A stretch of DNA of 64,000 bases from the NCBI RefSeq assembly GCF_003014695.1, contig NZ_PYAS01000003.1:124001-188000 (forward strand), read 5' to 3'. This document shows positions 17,376 to 25,573 of the stretch, one piece after another. The number at the start of each line of letters is the position of its first letter. Position 1 is the first letter of the stretch. Source of the DNA: Dyadobacter jiangsuensis (GTDB lineage: Bacteria; Bacteroidota; Bacteroidia; Cytophagales; Spirosomataceae). Position numbers and translations under genes: made by a program. The notes beneath the pieces were generated by a model. That model was given only the letters and a program-made list of their open reading frames with translations, made no database searches and was not told the DNA's origin.

Positions 17376-18659
17376 TCAGGTCAAATCCCATTCTTTTCTC
17401 GGCTTGCGGGATAGCAGCCGGTTCGCTTCCTTATCGCCGCTGAACTTCTCCTTTTTGGCATTCCAGGTCAGTTCGCGTTTCAATCGATAGGAAATCAACC
17501 CCAAATGCATAGGGATGGTCATCTCGCGTGCATAGGCGAGGTTGGATTCGGGCTGTTTGCGGGATTTGACGCAGTCGATGAAGTTCTGCTGATGCCCGGG
17601 TGAGCGCGGGTTGGTAATCGGTACCGATGCGATATCGGTCATTTTTTCGCCGTTAATAGTCAGTTCGCGGGTGTTGTAATCGCAGATAAGCGTTCCTTTA
17701 TCGCCCTCGAAGAATGCTCCGATGCCGCGGTCGGCGGCGCCGGGTACGTCGGGCGGGTTGGACGACCAATACACTTTTAAGCCGTCGAATTCATAATCCA
17801 CGTCCAGCGTTTTCGGCGCGTCAGCGATGCCTGCGTATGCAGTACCCCGTGCGTTGATTTTCCTTAAACCCGTCGGATGGATCGCCGAATACATCACATC
17901 GGCGATATGGCACCAGAAATCCGCAAATTCACCGCCCGAATAGTCGAGAAAATAGCGGTAAGTGAAGTGGCATTTCTCCGGGATATATTCGGTAAATGGC
18001 GCGGGGCCAAGCCACATATCCCAGTTCAGTGTCTTGGGAACCGGCTGGACCGTCGGCGAGCCGAGCTCTTTGGTACTCGGTTTTTTCCAAAGCCGCACCG
18101 TATGCACCTTGCCGATGGACCCCGACTGGATCAGCTCCACCACCCGGTGGAAGTTATCGCCCGCATGGATCTGATTGCCCATCTGGAACACACGATCATG
18201 CTTTTCGAGCTGTTTGAGCATCATTTTACCCTCTTTCAAACAATAGGATAGCGGCTTCTCGCCATACACATCCTTACCCGCCTGAAACGCCAGCGTGGCT
18301 ATCTGCGCGTGCCAATGGTCGGGCGTCGCCACGGTAATGGCATCGATATCCTTTCTTTCGAGAATGCGGCGGAAATCGCCATAGGTATCCACCTTGATGC
18401 CCGGTTTCATCGCTTCCAGCCGCTGCTTCGTTTCGCCGAGATGCAGCTCATCCACATCGCAAAGCGCTACGATCTCTGCATCAGGCAGATCTGCAAACCA
18501 TTTCATATGGTTATTCCCCATCCCGCCCAAGCCGATATGCGCTATACGCACCCGATCGCTCGGCGTAGCACGCGTGATCAGATTGGGTAAAACCGTAAGG
18601 CCGAGTGTCGTAAGCCCGGCAGTTTTTAGGAAATCGCGGCGGTTAGTAGATTGGGTCAT
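17376..18659 (-). CDS. Tat-exported Gfo/Idh/MocA family oxidoreductase
   Basis: The 427-residue protein has a twin-arginine signal (TNRRDFLKTAGLTTLGL) followed by a Rossmann domain (VRIAHIGLGGMGNNH), the conserved lysine motif GEKPLSYC and the C-terminal alpha/beta domain with the typical GGEFADFWCHIADV stretch. Members oxidise or reduce sugars using NAD(P); Tat-exported versions are folded with cofactor before export and are common in Bacteroidota sugar metabolism. The substrate is not predictable. It is the first gene of a leftward set with the lipoprotein gene. Confidence 0.9.
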   Translation of the reverse strand: MTQSTNRRDFLKTAGLTTLGLTVLPNLITRATPSDRVRIAHIGLGGMGNNHMKWFADLPDAEIVALCDVDELHLGETKQRLEAMKPGIKVDTYGDFRRILERKDIDAITVATPDHWHAQIATLAFQAGKDVYGEKPLSYCLKEGKMMLKQLEKHDRVFQMGNQIHAGDNFHRVVELIQSGSIGKVHTVRLWKKPSTKELGSPTVQPVPKTLNWDMWLGPAPFTEYIPEKCHFTYRYFLDYSGGEFADFWCHIADVMYSAIHPTGLRKINARGTAYAGIADAPKTLDVDYEFDGLKVYWSSNPPDVPGAADRGIGAFFEGDKGTLICDYNTRELTINGEKMTDIASVPITNPRSPGHQQNFIDCVKSRKQPESNLAYAREMTIPMHLGLISYRLKRELTWNAKKEKFSGDKEANRLLSRKPRKEWDLT

Positions 18660-18726
18660 TGGTGGTTGGTTTAGGAAGTTGTTGTTTTTAAAAGGTGGGG
18701 ATGGGGGAATGTTACTGGTTTTTGTG

Positions 18727-18889
18727 GGAGGGAGGAAGGGGAGGAAAGGGAGGAAAGGGAGGAAAGGGAGGAAGGAGGAAGGGGTGGCCCGCGTAGGGCG
18801 GCCCGCGTAGGGAGGAAAACAAGTCCCGTTAGGGACGTAATATTGGTAGAAGATAAATGGCGGGCATATTCGGGAGTGCCGTAGGTACG
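18727..18889 (+). repeat. Composite intergenic repeat, copy A
   Basis: From left to right it contains GGGAGGAAA units (18727-18785), two GGCCCGCGTAGGG units, a hairpin GTCCC-GTTA-GGGAC at 18823-18836, the string GTAATATTGGTAGAA, a 24-nt variable spacer and a second hairpin GTGCC-GTA-GGTAC at 18877-18888. Copy B lies in reverse orientation at 19426-19555 with the same order and an equal 24-nt spacer. Confidence 0.8.
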
Positions 18890-19035
18890 AAACAACAGAG
18901 AAATGGAGGAATTTCAGGCGCTTGATAATTCATTGGTTGCCGTTCGTGCATCGTTGCGTTCGACTCCTTGGAATAATTAAAGCATGTTTCAAATTTGCGG
19001 ATTCCAAAAACATAGTATTAAAGAAATTCAGGAAC

Positions 19036-19109
19036 TGCCTTGTTATGGTGAGGGTAGGCGAAAGCCCCCTAAACGTCACTATGAACGTTTGGACACCTAA
19101 GACAAGGCA
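19036..19109 (+). ncRNA. Possible structured RNA (three-way junction) before the 80-residue ORF
   Basis: An outer stem of 8 perfect pairs (TGCCTTGT at 19036-19043 with ACAAGGCA at 19102-19109) encloses a 4-bp helix (GGTG/CACC, 19047-19050 and 19094-19097). Inside are two adjacent hairpins: 19051-19070, a GNRA-capped stem GGC-GAAA-GCC extended by AGGG/CCCT across a 2-nt bulge, and 19071-19090, stem AAACGT/ACGTTT with an 8-nt loop. It ends 22 bp before the ATG of the next ORF. I could not match it to a known riboswitch or ribozyme; the open frame also continues through it, so coding sequence is an alternative. Confidence 0.45.
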
Positions 19110-19131
19110 TTACACTTCCATCAATCATATT

Positions 19132-19374
19132 ATGAATGCTTCAATTAAAAACGTCGAGTCCGACGAAGCCATCTGCCTCGCCTATGGCCGGGGCGTCAAA
19201 GAACTATTAAGCCAAAGCACCGCATCCGAGTGGATCGAGGACCTTTGGATCATTTACAGTGACCACATGGCATTTCAAAAAGAAGCAGGTTGCAATCCCC
19301 GCATCGGCGAAATCTTTCTCTCGTTCCGGGAGTTGGTGTTTTTCTTTCAGAAGTTGGAGATTGGCAGTAGGTAG
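19132..19374 (+). CDS. Hypothetical 80-residue protein between inverted repeats
   Basis: The protein is mostly helical and acidic (AICLAYGRGVKELLSQ, EWIEDLWIIYSDHMAF, EIFLSFRELVFFFQKLEIG), without signal peptide or transmembrane segment. Codon third positions are GC-rich like the neighbouring genes, which favours a real gene. The ATG at 19132 is chosen because the upstream frame runs into a predicted RNA fold. It is enclosed by the two inverted copies of a composite repeat, so it may be cargo of a small mobile or repeat-associated unit. No family is recognised. Confidence 0.5.
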   Translation: MNASIKNVESDEAICLAYGRGVKELLSQSTASEWIEDLWIIYSDHMAFQKEAGCNPRIGEIFLSFRELVFFFQKLEIGSR

Positions 19375-19425
19375 GAAAGGGCGGCCCGCGTGGGGAGTTG
19401 GGAGGAAGTGGCGTTTATCGAGTTG

Positions 19426-19555
19426 CGTACCTACGGCACTTGCGGACGGAGTTTTTGGATTCTGTTCTACCAATATTGCATCCCTAACGGGATTTGGCTG
19501 GTCCCTGCGCGGGCCGCCCTACGCGGGCCGCCCTTTCCTCCATCCTCCTTTCTCC
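19426..19555 (-). repeat. Composite intergenic repeat, copy B (inverted)
   Basis: Read on the minus strand it repeats the order of copy A: purine-rich GGAGGAAAGG, two GGGCGGCCCGCG units, hairpin ATCCC-GTTA-GGGAT (19479-19492), GCAATATTGGTAGAA, a 24-nt spacer and hairpin GTGCC-GTA-GGTAC (19427-19439). The first hairpin differs from copy A by G-C to A-T at its outer pair, which keeps the pairing. Confidence 0.8.
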
Positions 19556-19568
19556 AAAAAAAAAAAAC

Positions 19569-20333
19569 TCACATCGAAAACGAAATCCCCGTCGCCCCGG
19601 CCTCGTCATATTTCTCTTTCACAAACCGATACAAATACGGCGATTTGTTGGCGGCCCCGATGCGCTTTTCGTCCAGGCGTTCGAGGATGTCGTAGCTCAT
19701 GATCAGTTTCTGGAAATTGCGTCGGTCGAATTGCCGGTCGAGGATGGTTTCGTATAGCCGTTGAAGTTCCGGCATGGTGAATTTCTCGGGAAGCAGATTG
19801 TAGCCGATCGGGTAGTTGCGGGCGCGCTGGCGGAGGGCCTTTAATGCGCGTTCGATCATTTCGTTGTGGTCGAAAAGGAGGTTGGGAACCTCGGCGAGCG
19901 ACCACCAGCGGCATTCGTCGGTGAACCAGTCGGGCGTAGGCTGTACCTGATCGAATTCCACCAGGGCGAAATAGCCGATGGAAACGACCCGACGGAAGAT
20001 AATGCCATCGAAAAAGCCTTTTCCAAATGTCGCTTCCAGTTTTTCAAGCAGCTCTTTTTCAGGATGGTATATATAGCGGTTCACATTTCCGAATGTGTGG
20101 AACTGTTGCAGGTACACATCGCTCAGGCCCGTGCGTTGGGTGAGAATGCGGTTCGCGGCGTCGTCGGCCGACTCGTCGAGCAGGATATGCCCCCCTGGCA
20201 GGCTCCACCCGTCGGTGCCTTTCCAGCGGAGCAATAGCACTTTCAGCTCGCCCTCGTGAAACCCGAACACGGTGCAGTCGAGTGAAACCTCTTTCAATGC
20301 CTTGTCAAAAAACTCCTTCAAATTGTGCTCCAT
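19569..20333 (-). CDS. NrtR/AraR-like Nudix-type transcriptional regulator
   Basis: The 254-residue protein has an N-terminal Nudix domain and a C-terminal winged helix (YPIGYNLLPEKFTMPELQ, DRRNFQKLIMSYDILERL, KSPYLYRFVKEKYDE) typical of NrtR-family regulators. The Nudix box is degenerate: after GGHILLDE the REUxEE core reads R62-I63-L-T-Q66-R67, lacking the metal-binding glutamates, so hydrolysis is unlikely and ligand sensing is expected. The start at 20333 is used because it opens the canonical N terminus. Related proteins control sugar genes in Bacteroidota (AraR). It is divergent from an exported sugar dehydrogenase gene, its likely target. Confidence 0.88.
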   Translation of the reverse strand: MEHNLKEFFDKALKEVSLDCTVFGFHEGELKVLLLRWKGTDGWSLPGGHILLDESADDAANRILTQRTGLSDVYLQQFHTFGNVNRYIYHPEKELLEKLEATFGKGFFDGIIFRRVVSIGYFALVEFDQVQPTPDWFTDECRWWSLAEVPNLLFDHNEMIERALKALRQRARNYPIGYNLLPEKFTMPELQRLYETILDRQFDRRNFQKLIMSYDILERLDEKRIGAANKSPYLYRFVKEKYDEAGATGISFSM

Positions 20334-20353
20334 CGGTAATAAGCTGACAATGA

Positions 20354-20398
20354 GAAAAATTTTCAATGCGTAAATTTTACACAAAGAAAATTTTCTTT
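20354..20398. promoter_or_regulatory. Pair of GAAAA/TTTTC palindromes in the regulator/dehydrogenase divergent region
   Basis: A 16-bp perfect palindrome (AAAGAAAATTTTCTTT, 20383-20398) and a shorter one (GAAAA-A-TTTTC, 20354-20364) have centres about 31.5 bp apart, three helical turns. They lie 21-65 bp upstream of the regulator start and are candidate operator half-sites for the Nudix-type regulator. AT-richness makes chance palindromes more likely. Confidence 0.4.
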
Positions 20399-20513
20399 AT
20401 CATTGTATCCATATTTTGGATTGATAAAATTCAATTTTTTAGAAAATAATTACCAACTGTCGGCCGAGGCTGACGCTTTTAACATAACAAACCTAATTAA
20501 CAACAACTGCTTC

Positions 20514-23252
20514 ATGAACAAAACCTCTACACTTTTCTCCCTGCTCTTTTGCGCTACACTCGCTCACGCGCAGGTGCCGGAGGAAAACCGGTTCCGGAAG
20601 GTCGTCCTGACGGAGAACCTCAACGAACCACTGGAACTGACGGTACTTCCCGATGAGCGCGTGCTGTTTATCGAGCGGCACGGTACGGTGAAGTTGTACA
20701 GTCCTGTGTCTAAAAAGTCGACGGTGATCGCCACCATACCCGTGAGCACGAAGTATAACGATGATTCCGAGGCCGAGGATGGGCTGCTGGGTGTTAATAT
20801 CGATCCCGATTTTGCCCGCAATCATTGGATATACTTCTACTATTCCCCCGCCGGTAGCACGCCTGAGAACATCCTGGCACGTTACGAACTGAAAGGCAAT
20901 GCGCTCGACCTTGCTTCCAAAAAGGTGATCCTGCGCATTCCCGTGCAGCGTGATAATTGCTGCCATACCGGCGGCTCGATCGACTGGGATGCGCAGGGTA
21001 ACCTGTACCTCTCGACCGGCGACAATACCAGTCCGCGCGCATCGGACGGGTATGCGCCTATTGACGAGCGGCCGGGAAGGAGCCCGTTCGACGCGCAAAA
21101 GTCGTCGGCGAATACGGCCGATTTACGCGGGAAGATCATTCGCATTCACCCGGAGGCGGATGGTACCTACACAATCCCGCAAGGTAACCTCTTTCCGAAG
21201 AATGCTTCGGGGGCATATGATCCGAAAACAAGGCCGGAGATTTACACGATGGGGCACCGCAATCCCTACCGCATTTCGGTGGATAAAAAGAATGGCTACC
21301 TGTACTGGGGTGATGTGGGGCCGGATGCGGGCAAGGATTCCACCGGCTTGGGGCCCGCTGCGGAGGATGAGTTCGGGCAGGCGCGAAAGGCGGGAAATTA
21401 TGGCTGGCCCTATTTCGTGGGCGATAACAAGGCTTACTGGGACTTCAATTTCGAGACGAAGCAGTCAGGAGAGAAGTTCAACCCGGAAAAGCCGGTCAAC
21501 AACTCACCGAACAATACGGGGCTGACGGAGCTGCCTCCCGCACAGAAGGCGCTGATCTGGTACACTGCTGCGGAGACGAAGCGCTTTCCATTGCTCGGTT
21601 CGGGCGGGCGCAGTGCTATGGCCGGGCCGGTGTATTACGCAGACCAGTTCAAAGAAGCAAAGCGGGCGTTTCCTGCCTATTATGACAAGAAGTTGTTCAT
21701 CTACGAGTGGATGCGTGACTGGATTATGGCTGTAACGCTCAGTCCGAAAGGAGATTATGTAAAAATGGAGCGCTTCCTGCCGAACCTGAAACTGGAACAT
21801 CCGATCGATATGGCGTTCGGGCCGAATGGCGATTTGTACATCCTCGAATATGGTCGGGGCTGGTTTATGGGTAATCCGGAGTCGAAGCTGGTGCGGATCG
21901 AATACAATGGCGGTAACCGTAAACCGGCAGTGGTAGCGTCAGTCGATAAAAAGGCGGGTGCGGTGCCATTCCAGGCGCAGTTCTCGTCGGCGGGCACCGA
22001 AGATTTTGATAGAGATTCCTTACAATATCAATGGAAAATTACGTCGGCGAGCGGCGGCGCACCGGTAGTTTTAAATGAGCCAAACCCCGCATATACATTC
22101 AAAAAGAAAGGTATTTACAAAGTTTTGCTCACAGTGACCGATTCCAAGGGCCTTAAAGATTCGCAAACGCTGACGGTCCAGGCGGGCAATGAACCGCCCC
22201 AGGTTTCGCTGGAACTTACGGGCGGAAACAAGACATTTTTCTTCCCGGACAAACCTATTCATTACAAAGTCGGTGTGTCGGACCATGAGGATGGAAGTTT
22301 GGAGAAAAATACGATCGCTGCCTCGAAAGTGAGGATTACCGCCGCATACCAGGATTCCGAGGATAAACAACCGTCCAATGCGGGAGGGCATCAGGAAGCG
22401 CCGGTTACTTTCACAGCCGGAAAGACATTGATCGAAAAAAGTGATTGCAAGGCCTGCCATTTCACGGATAAAAAGTCGATAGGCCCTGCATTTAAAGACG
22501 TTGCAGCCAAATACCGTGCCGATGCCAATGCGGTGGCGTCGCTTTCAGACAAGATCATCAAAGGCGGCGCGGGCGTTTGGGGCGAGACGGCGATGTCGGC
22601 CCACCCGTCGATCGGCTTGCCGGAGGCGGGGCAGATGGTGAAGTATATTCTAAGCCTTGCGAATGAAAAACAAGCGACGCAAATGCTGCCGCCGGCCGGT
22701 GAGGTGGTTGCGAAGATCCCCGAGGGCGGCGATGCGGCCAAGGGTATTTACAAATTCATAGCCAGCTACACCGACAAAGGAGCTAACGGAATGCCCGCCC
22801 AGACTACGGAGAAAACGCTCGTTTTAAAGAACCCCACGCTACTTTTCGGCAATGCCGACGATGCTTCCAAGAACATTATGCGTTTCAAAATGGGTGAGAA
22901 TAACCTGCTGATCGTCACACAGCCTAATACCCATGCTATTTTCAAAAGTGTGGATCTGACCGACATTACCGCGTTGGATATGGTAGTCGCCGCACCGAAG
23001 GACCAGTTGAATGCGCAAGGCGGCATGGTGGAAGTACACGACGGCTCGCCCGACGGTGCATTGCTCGGGAAAACCGAATGGATACCGCCCACTGACGATG
23101 CCAGCGCATTTTCCTCCAAAACCCCACCCAAGCCATTCCGCGTACCTATCTCTCCTCAAAGCGGTGCCCGTGATCTGTATTTTGTTTTTAAAAACGACAA
23201 TGCCAAAGGGGCTTTGTTTGTCCCGTTCTCGGTCACATTTGTTTCAAAATGA
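20514..23252 (+). CDS. Exported PQQ-dependent sugar dehydrogenase with PKD and cytochrome c domains
   Basis: The 912-residue protein has a signal peptide (MNKTSTLFSLLFCATLAHAQ; start at ATG 20514). It continues with a six-bladed soluble glucose-dehydrogenase-like propeller (ELTVLPDERVLFIERHG, HTGGSIDWDAQGNLYLSTGDN, MGHRNPYRISVD), a PKD domain (about 485-565) and a cytochrome c domain with one haem site CKACH and a distal Met likely in TAMSAHPS. A C-terminal beta domain ends in DLYFVFKNDNAKGALF, like a carbohydrate-binding module. It should oxidise a sugar in the periplasm and pass electrons through its own haem. The gene is 24 bp before a Tat-exported TIM-barrel gene. Confidence 0.88.
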   Translation: MNKTSTLFSLLFCATLAHAQVPEENRFRKVVLTENLNEPLELTVLPDERVLFIERHGTVKLYSPVSKKSTVIATIPVSTKYNDDSEAEDGLLGVNIDPDFARNHWIYFYYSPAGSTPENILARYELKGNALDLASKKVILRIPVQRDNCCHTGGSIDWDAQGNLYLSTGDNTSPRASDGYAPIDERPGRSPFDAQKSSANTADLRGKIIRIHPEADGTYTIPQGNLFPKNASGAYDPKTRPEIYTMGHRNPYRISVDKKNGYLYWGDVGPDAGKDSTGLGPAAEDEFGQARKAGNYGWPYFVGDNKAYWDFNFETKQSGEKFNPEKPVNNSPNNTGLTELPPAQKALIWYTAAETKRFPLLGSGGRSAMAGPVYYADQFKEAKRAFPAYYDKKLFIYEWMRDWIMAVTLSPKGDYVKMERFLPNLKLEHPIDMAFGPNGDLYILEYGRGWFMGNPESKLVRIEYNGGNRKPAVVASVDKKAGAVPFQAQFSSAGTEDFDRDSLQYQWKITSASGGAPVVLNEPNPAYTFKKKGIYKVLLTVTDSKGLKDSQTLTVQAGNEPPQVSLELTGGNKTFFFPDKPIHYKVGVSDHEDGSLEKNTIAASKVRITAAYQDSEDKQPSNAGGHQEAPVTFTAGKTLIEKSDCKACHFTDKKSIGPAFKDVAAKYRADANAVASLSDKIIKGGAGVWGETAMSAHPSIGLPEAGQMVKYILSLANEKQATQMLPPAGEVVAKIPEGGDAAKGIYKFIASYTDKGANGMPAQTTEKTLVLKNPTLLFGNADDASKNIMRFKMGENNLLIVTQPNTHAIFKSVDLTDITALDMVVAAPKDQLNAQGGMVEVHDGSPDGALLGKTEWIPPTDDASAFSSKTPPKPFRVPISPQSGARDLYFVFKNDNAKGALFVPFSVTFVSK

Positions 23253-23276
23253 TTTCCCATTCTAACTAATCTACTC

Positions 23277-24290
23277 ATGAATCATTCACGTCGTCAATTT
23301 TTGGGTCAGCTGGGGTTTGCTTCCGCCGGTTTGGGCCTTGTTTCAATGGATACTTTAATGGCCGCAAAATTTAGTTTTGACATCTCGCTGGCTGAATTTT
23401 CGTTCGCGTCCGAGCTTTTCAGCGGAAAGATGACCAATATGGATTTCCCAGCCCGCGCGAAGAATGATTACGACATTACGATATTGGAATATGTCTCCGG
23501 TTTTTTCAATAACAAACAGAAGGATCAGGCTTACCTCAATGAATTGAAAAAGCGCTGCGATGACCTTGGGATGAAAAACCACCTCATTATGGTCGATGGC
23601 GAGAATCTGACCGCCCTGGACGATGCGGCACGTATGAAGGCCGTCGAGGCGCATTATCCCTGGGTGGATGCGGCCAAATTTCTGGGTTGCTCGGCGATAC
23701 GCGTTAACCTGGGCGATGCGATGGCCATGCTTTCGGGCAAAAAGGAGGAAGGAACGCCCGCGCAACTTGCTACCGCGGCTGTCGATGGCTATGGCAAGCT
23801 GCTTGAATATGCCGGTAAGGCCGGTTTGAATGTGATTGTCGAGAACCACTTCGGCGTTTCTACCGATCCCGACTGGCTGGTAGGCGTGATGAAACAGCTG
23901 AAAGCGCCAAACAAGGGATTATTGCCCGATTTTGGAAATTTCTGCGCGGAAAGAAGCAAGCCCGAAACGCTGGATATCAAGGGTTTTATGGCTACCAAAT
24001 GCGTGAAAGAGCACGATAAATACGATGGTGTGCGTAAAATGATGCCTTATGCCAGAGGTATCAGCGCCAAAACGCACCAGTTCGACGCGAATGGCAATGA
24101 TCCGGAGACGGATTTCATCAAGATCTTCAAAATCATTAAAGATTCCGGCTGGAACAATGGCATCGTCGGCATTGAATACGAAGGAGGGCTCATGCGCGAA
24201 ATGGGCGGGGATACGACAAAGCCCACCAACGACGAAGGCATCCGCCAGACGAAGGCGTTGTTGGAGAAGGTGTTGGAGGAGTTGGGGTAG
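23277..24290 (+). CDS. Tat-exported sugar phosphate isomerase/epimerase-like TIM-barrel protein
   Basis: The 337-residue protein has a twin-arginine signal (NHSRRQFLGQLGFASAGLG) and an AP-endonuclease-2/xylose-isomerase-like TIM barrel. Probable metal ligands lie in NVIVENHFGVSTD, LLPDFGNF, SAKTHQFD and GIVGIEYEGG (Glu, Asp, His, Glu). Exported members of this group act on free sugars or sugar derivatives (epimerases and the 3-keto-glycoside group). It lies 24 bp after the PQQ dehydrogenase gene, so both may process the same sugar in the periplasm. The exact reaction is unknown. Confidence 0.85.
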   Translation: MNHSRRQFLGQLGFASAGLGLVSMDTLMAAKFSFDISLAEFSFASELFSGKMTNMDFPARAKNDYDITILEYVSGFFNNKQKDQAYLNELKKRCDDLGMKNHLIMVDGENLTALDDAARMKAVEAHYPWVDAAKFLGCSAIRVNLGDAMAMLSGKKEEGTPAQLATAAVDGYGKLLEYAGKAGLNVIVENHFGVSTDPDWLVGVMKQLKAPNKGLLPDFGNFCAERSKPETLDIKGFMATKCVKEHDKYDGVRKMMPYARGISAKTHQFDANGNDPETDFIKIFKIIKDSGWNNGIVGIEYEGGLMREMGGDTTKPTNDEGIRQTKALLEKVLEELG

Positions 24291-24297
24291 GGGGCCT

Positions 24298-24418
24298 GCG
24301 GCTGACGGCTGACCGCCGACGGCTGACCGCCGACCATGGACCACGGATTTTTTTCGGGTGGTCCGAAGACTATCCGGGACTGTTGCAGCAAAAGATCGGC
24401 GGTCAGCGGTCGGCCGTC
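24298..24418. repeat. Nested inverted repeat of CGGCTGACCGC units between convergent genes
   Basis: The left arm (24298-24333) has tandem GACGGCTGACCGCC units and the right arm (24396-24418) their complement. Inside is a second hairpin GGACCAC/GTGGTCC (24338-24344 with 24358-24364) whose loop holds a run of seven T. The structure fills the 132-bp gap between two convergent genes and may end transcription both ways. A related string follows the gene ending at 30462. Confidence 0.6.
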
Positions 24419-24422
24419 AAAA

Positions 24423-25466
24423 CTACTTCCTTTTCAAAATAGCGATCTTCGTTTTCCGTATCTGCCGGGTAGCCATCCAGTGAACGTGTTCGTTGTACAG
24501 GATCCAGCCGCCGAGCCCGCCGATGACGCTTCCGATCAGGATGTCGACGAAACGGGCAGCAATGAGCCCGGTGGGGCTTACGGACAGGTTGCTGCCCGAT
24601 TCGGCGAGGAAAATGGTGAGTACCGTGATGAAAATGGCTGCTACCGCGTAGTTCCTGACCACGAGAAATTCAACGATTACCTGCAAAATGATGATGCTCA
24701 CGCACATCATCAGCGGGGTAGGGTGCATTAAAAGCAGCATCCATGCCACCCCAAGGCCGATTAATGTACCCAGCACGCGCTGCAAGCCCCTTTGCCACAC
24801 GTGCTGGGTACTCGCGCCCTGCATCACCGCCGCGCACGAGGTAGGAACCCAATAAGGGTTTTCCAGTTTCAGCAAATGGGCGATCAGCAACGAAAATCCG
24901 ACCATAAACCCGAATGTAGCCGATTCGACCAGGTTCACATATTTGCTTTTCGAATGCGACGGGGCGTCGGTATTGTTCCTGACTACCAACAAGGTGTAAC
25001 CCAGGCCCAAAAGGCAGGAAATAACGGTTCCGATACCGATATAGCCGATATTGGCAGGGATTTTCTGCCAGTCAAAGGGCATACACAGTGCCACGGACGC
25101 AATCATGATAAAGAAGAAATTGCCGGGCGGTCGGTTCATTTTCAGGTAGAACAACGCCAGGTGAACACCCATCGCGAACAGCCCCAGCGCCAAAGCGCCG
25201 ACGTACGGATTGAACCCGAAAATTGCGCCTACCAGAAATGAAAGCATCATGCCGAACGAGCAGGTCATGAGCGTTACCATCCCGCCCGATATGCTGAAAG
25301 TGTGCACGTAAAGGATCACCAGCGCCGACATCGATGCCAGTTTTCCGCCCGCCATCGTACCCGTGAAGTACCCGCCCAGGATCGGGATGCCCACACACAG
25401 GCCCGCCAGTACGGGGATGTGCCATTTGCGGTCTGTCTTCTTGAATTCGAATATTTGTCTGATCAT
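24423..25466 (-). CDS. FUSC family membrane protein (aromatic-acid or small-molecule exporter)
   Basis: The 347-residue protein has about nine to ten hydrophobic helices and the FUSC-type motif WVPTSCAAVMQGASTQHVWQRGLQRVLGTLIG, with its conserved H-W-R-G-L-R-G-T spacing. A basic C-terminal tail (RQIRKTKIAILKRK) faces the cytoplasm. FUSC proteins (YccS/AaeB-like) export aromatic acids or related compounds. No membrane-fusion partner is adjacent. It is downstream of the MocR gene on the same strand, with 94 bp of repeats between them. Confidence 0.88.
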   Translation of the reverse strand: MIRQIFEFKKTDRKWHIPVLAGLCVGIPILGGYFTGTMAGGKLASMSALVILYVHTFSISGGMVTLMTCSFGMMLSFLVGAIFGFNPYVGALALGLFAMGVHLALFYLKMNRPPGNFFFIMIASVALCMPFDWQKIPANIGYIGIGTVISCLLGLGYTLLVVRNNTDAPSHSKSKYVNLVESATFGFMVGFSLLIAHLLKLENPYWVPTSCAAVMQGASTQHVWQRGLQRVLGTLIGLGVAWMLLLMHPTPLMMCVSIIILQVIVEFLVVRNYAVAAIFITVLTIFLAESGSNLSVSPTGLIAARFVDILIGSVIGGLGGWILYNEHVHWMATRQIRKTKIAILKRK

Positions 25467-25513
25467 ATTGGCGTGTGTTGGAGTTTTGAGGATCGTAGCT
25501 GTTTGTTGGAAAT

Positions 25514-25573
25514 GGTCAAGTGTGGTCAGGTGTTGTCAGGTGGTCAGAGATAGTCTTTGGTCAAGCTTGGTCG
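25514..25573. repeat. GGTCAGG/GGTCAAG short tandem repeats
   Basis: Degenerate copies of a GGTCAGGTG unit run across the end of the MocR gene and into the gap before the FUSC gene. The string GTCAGGTGTTGT is shared with the repeat region at 38642-38852. They appear to be slippage-derived low-complexity DNA. Confidence 0.55.

Larger units (their letters stand above)
18660..19131. other. 472-bp region without protein genes, holding repeats and a possible RNA
   Basis: Between the oxidoreductase and the 80-residue ORF I see no convincing coding frame. The region holds composite repeat copy A (18727-18889) and a fold that looks like a three-way-junction RNA (19036-19109). The sequence between 18890 and 19035 shows nothing that I recognise. 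Confidence 0.6.

Noticed and set aside
20403..20513. Upstream start for the PQQ dehydrogenase at 20403
   Set aside because: The signal peptide begins at 20514; the extra 37 residues would precede it and block export.
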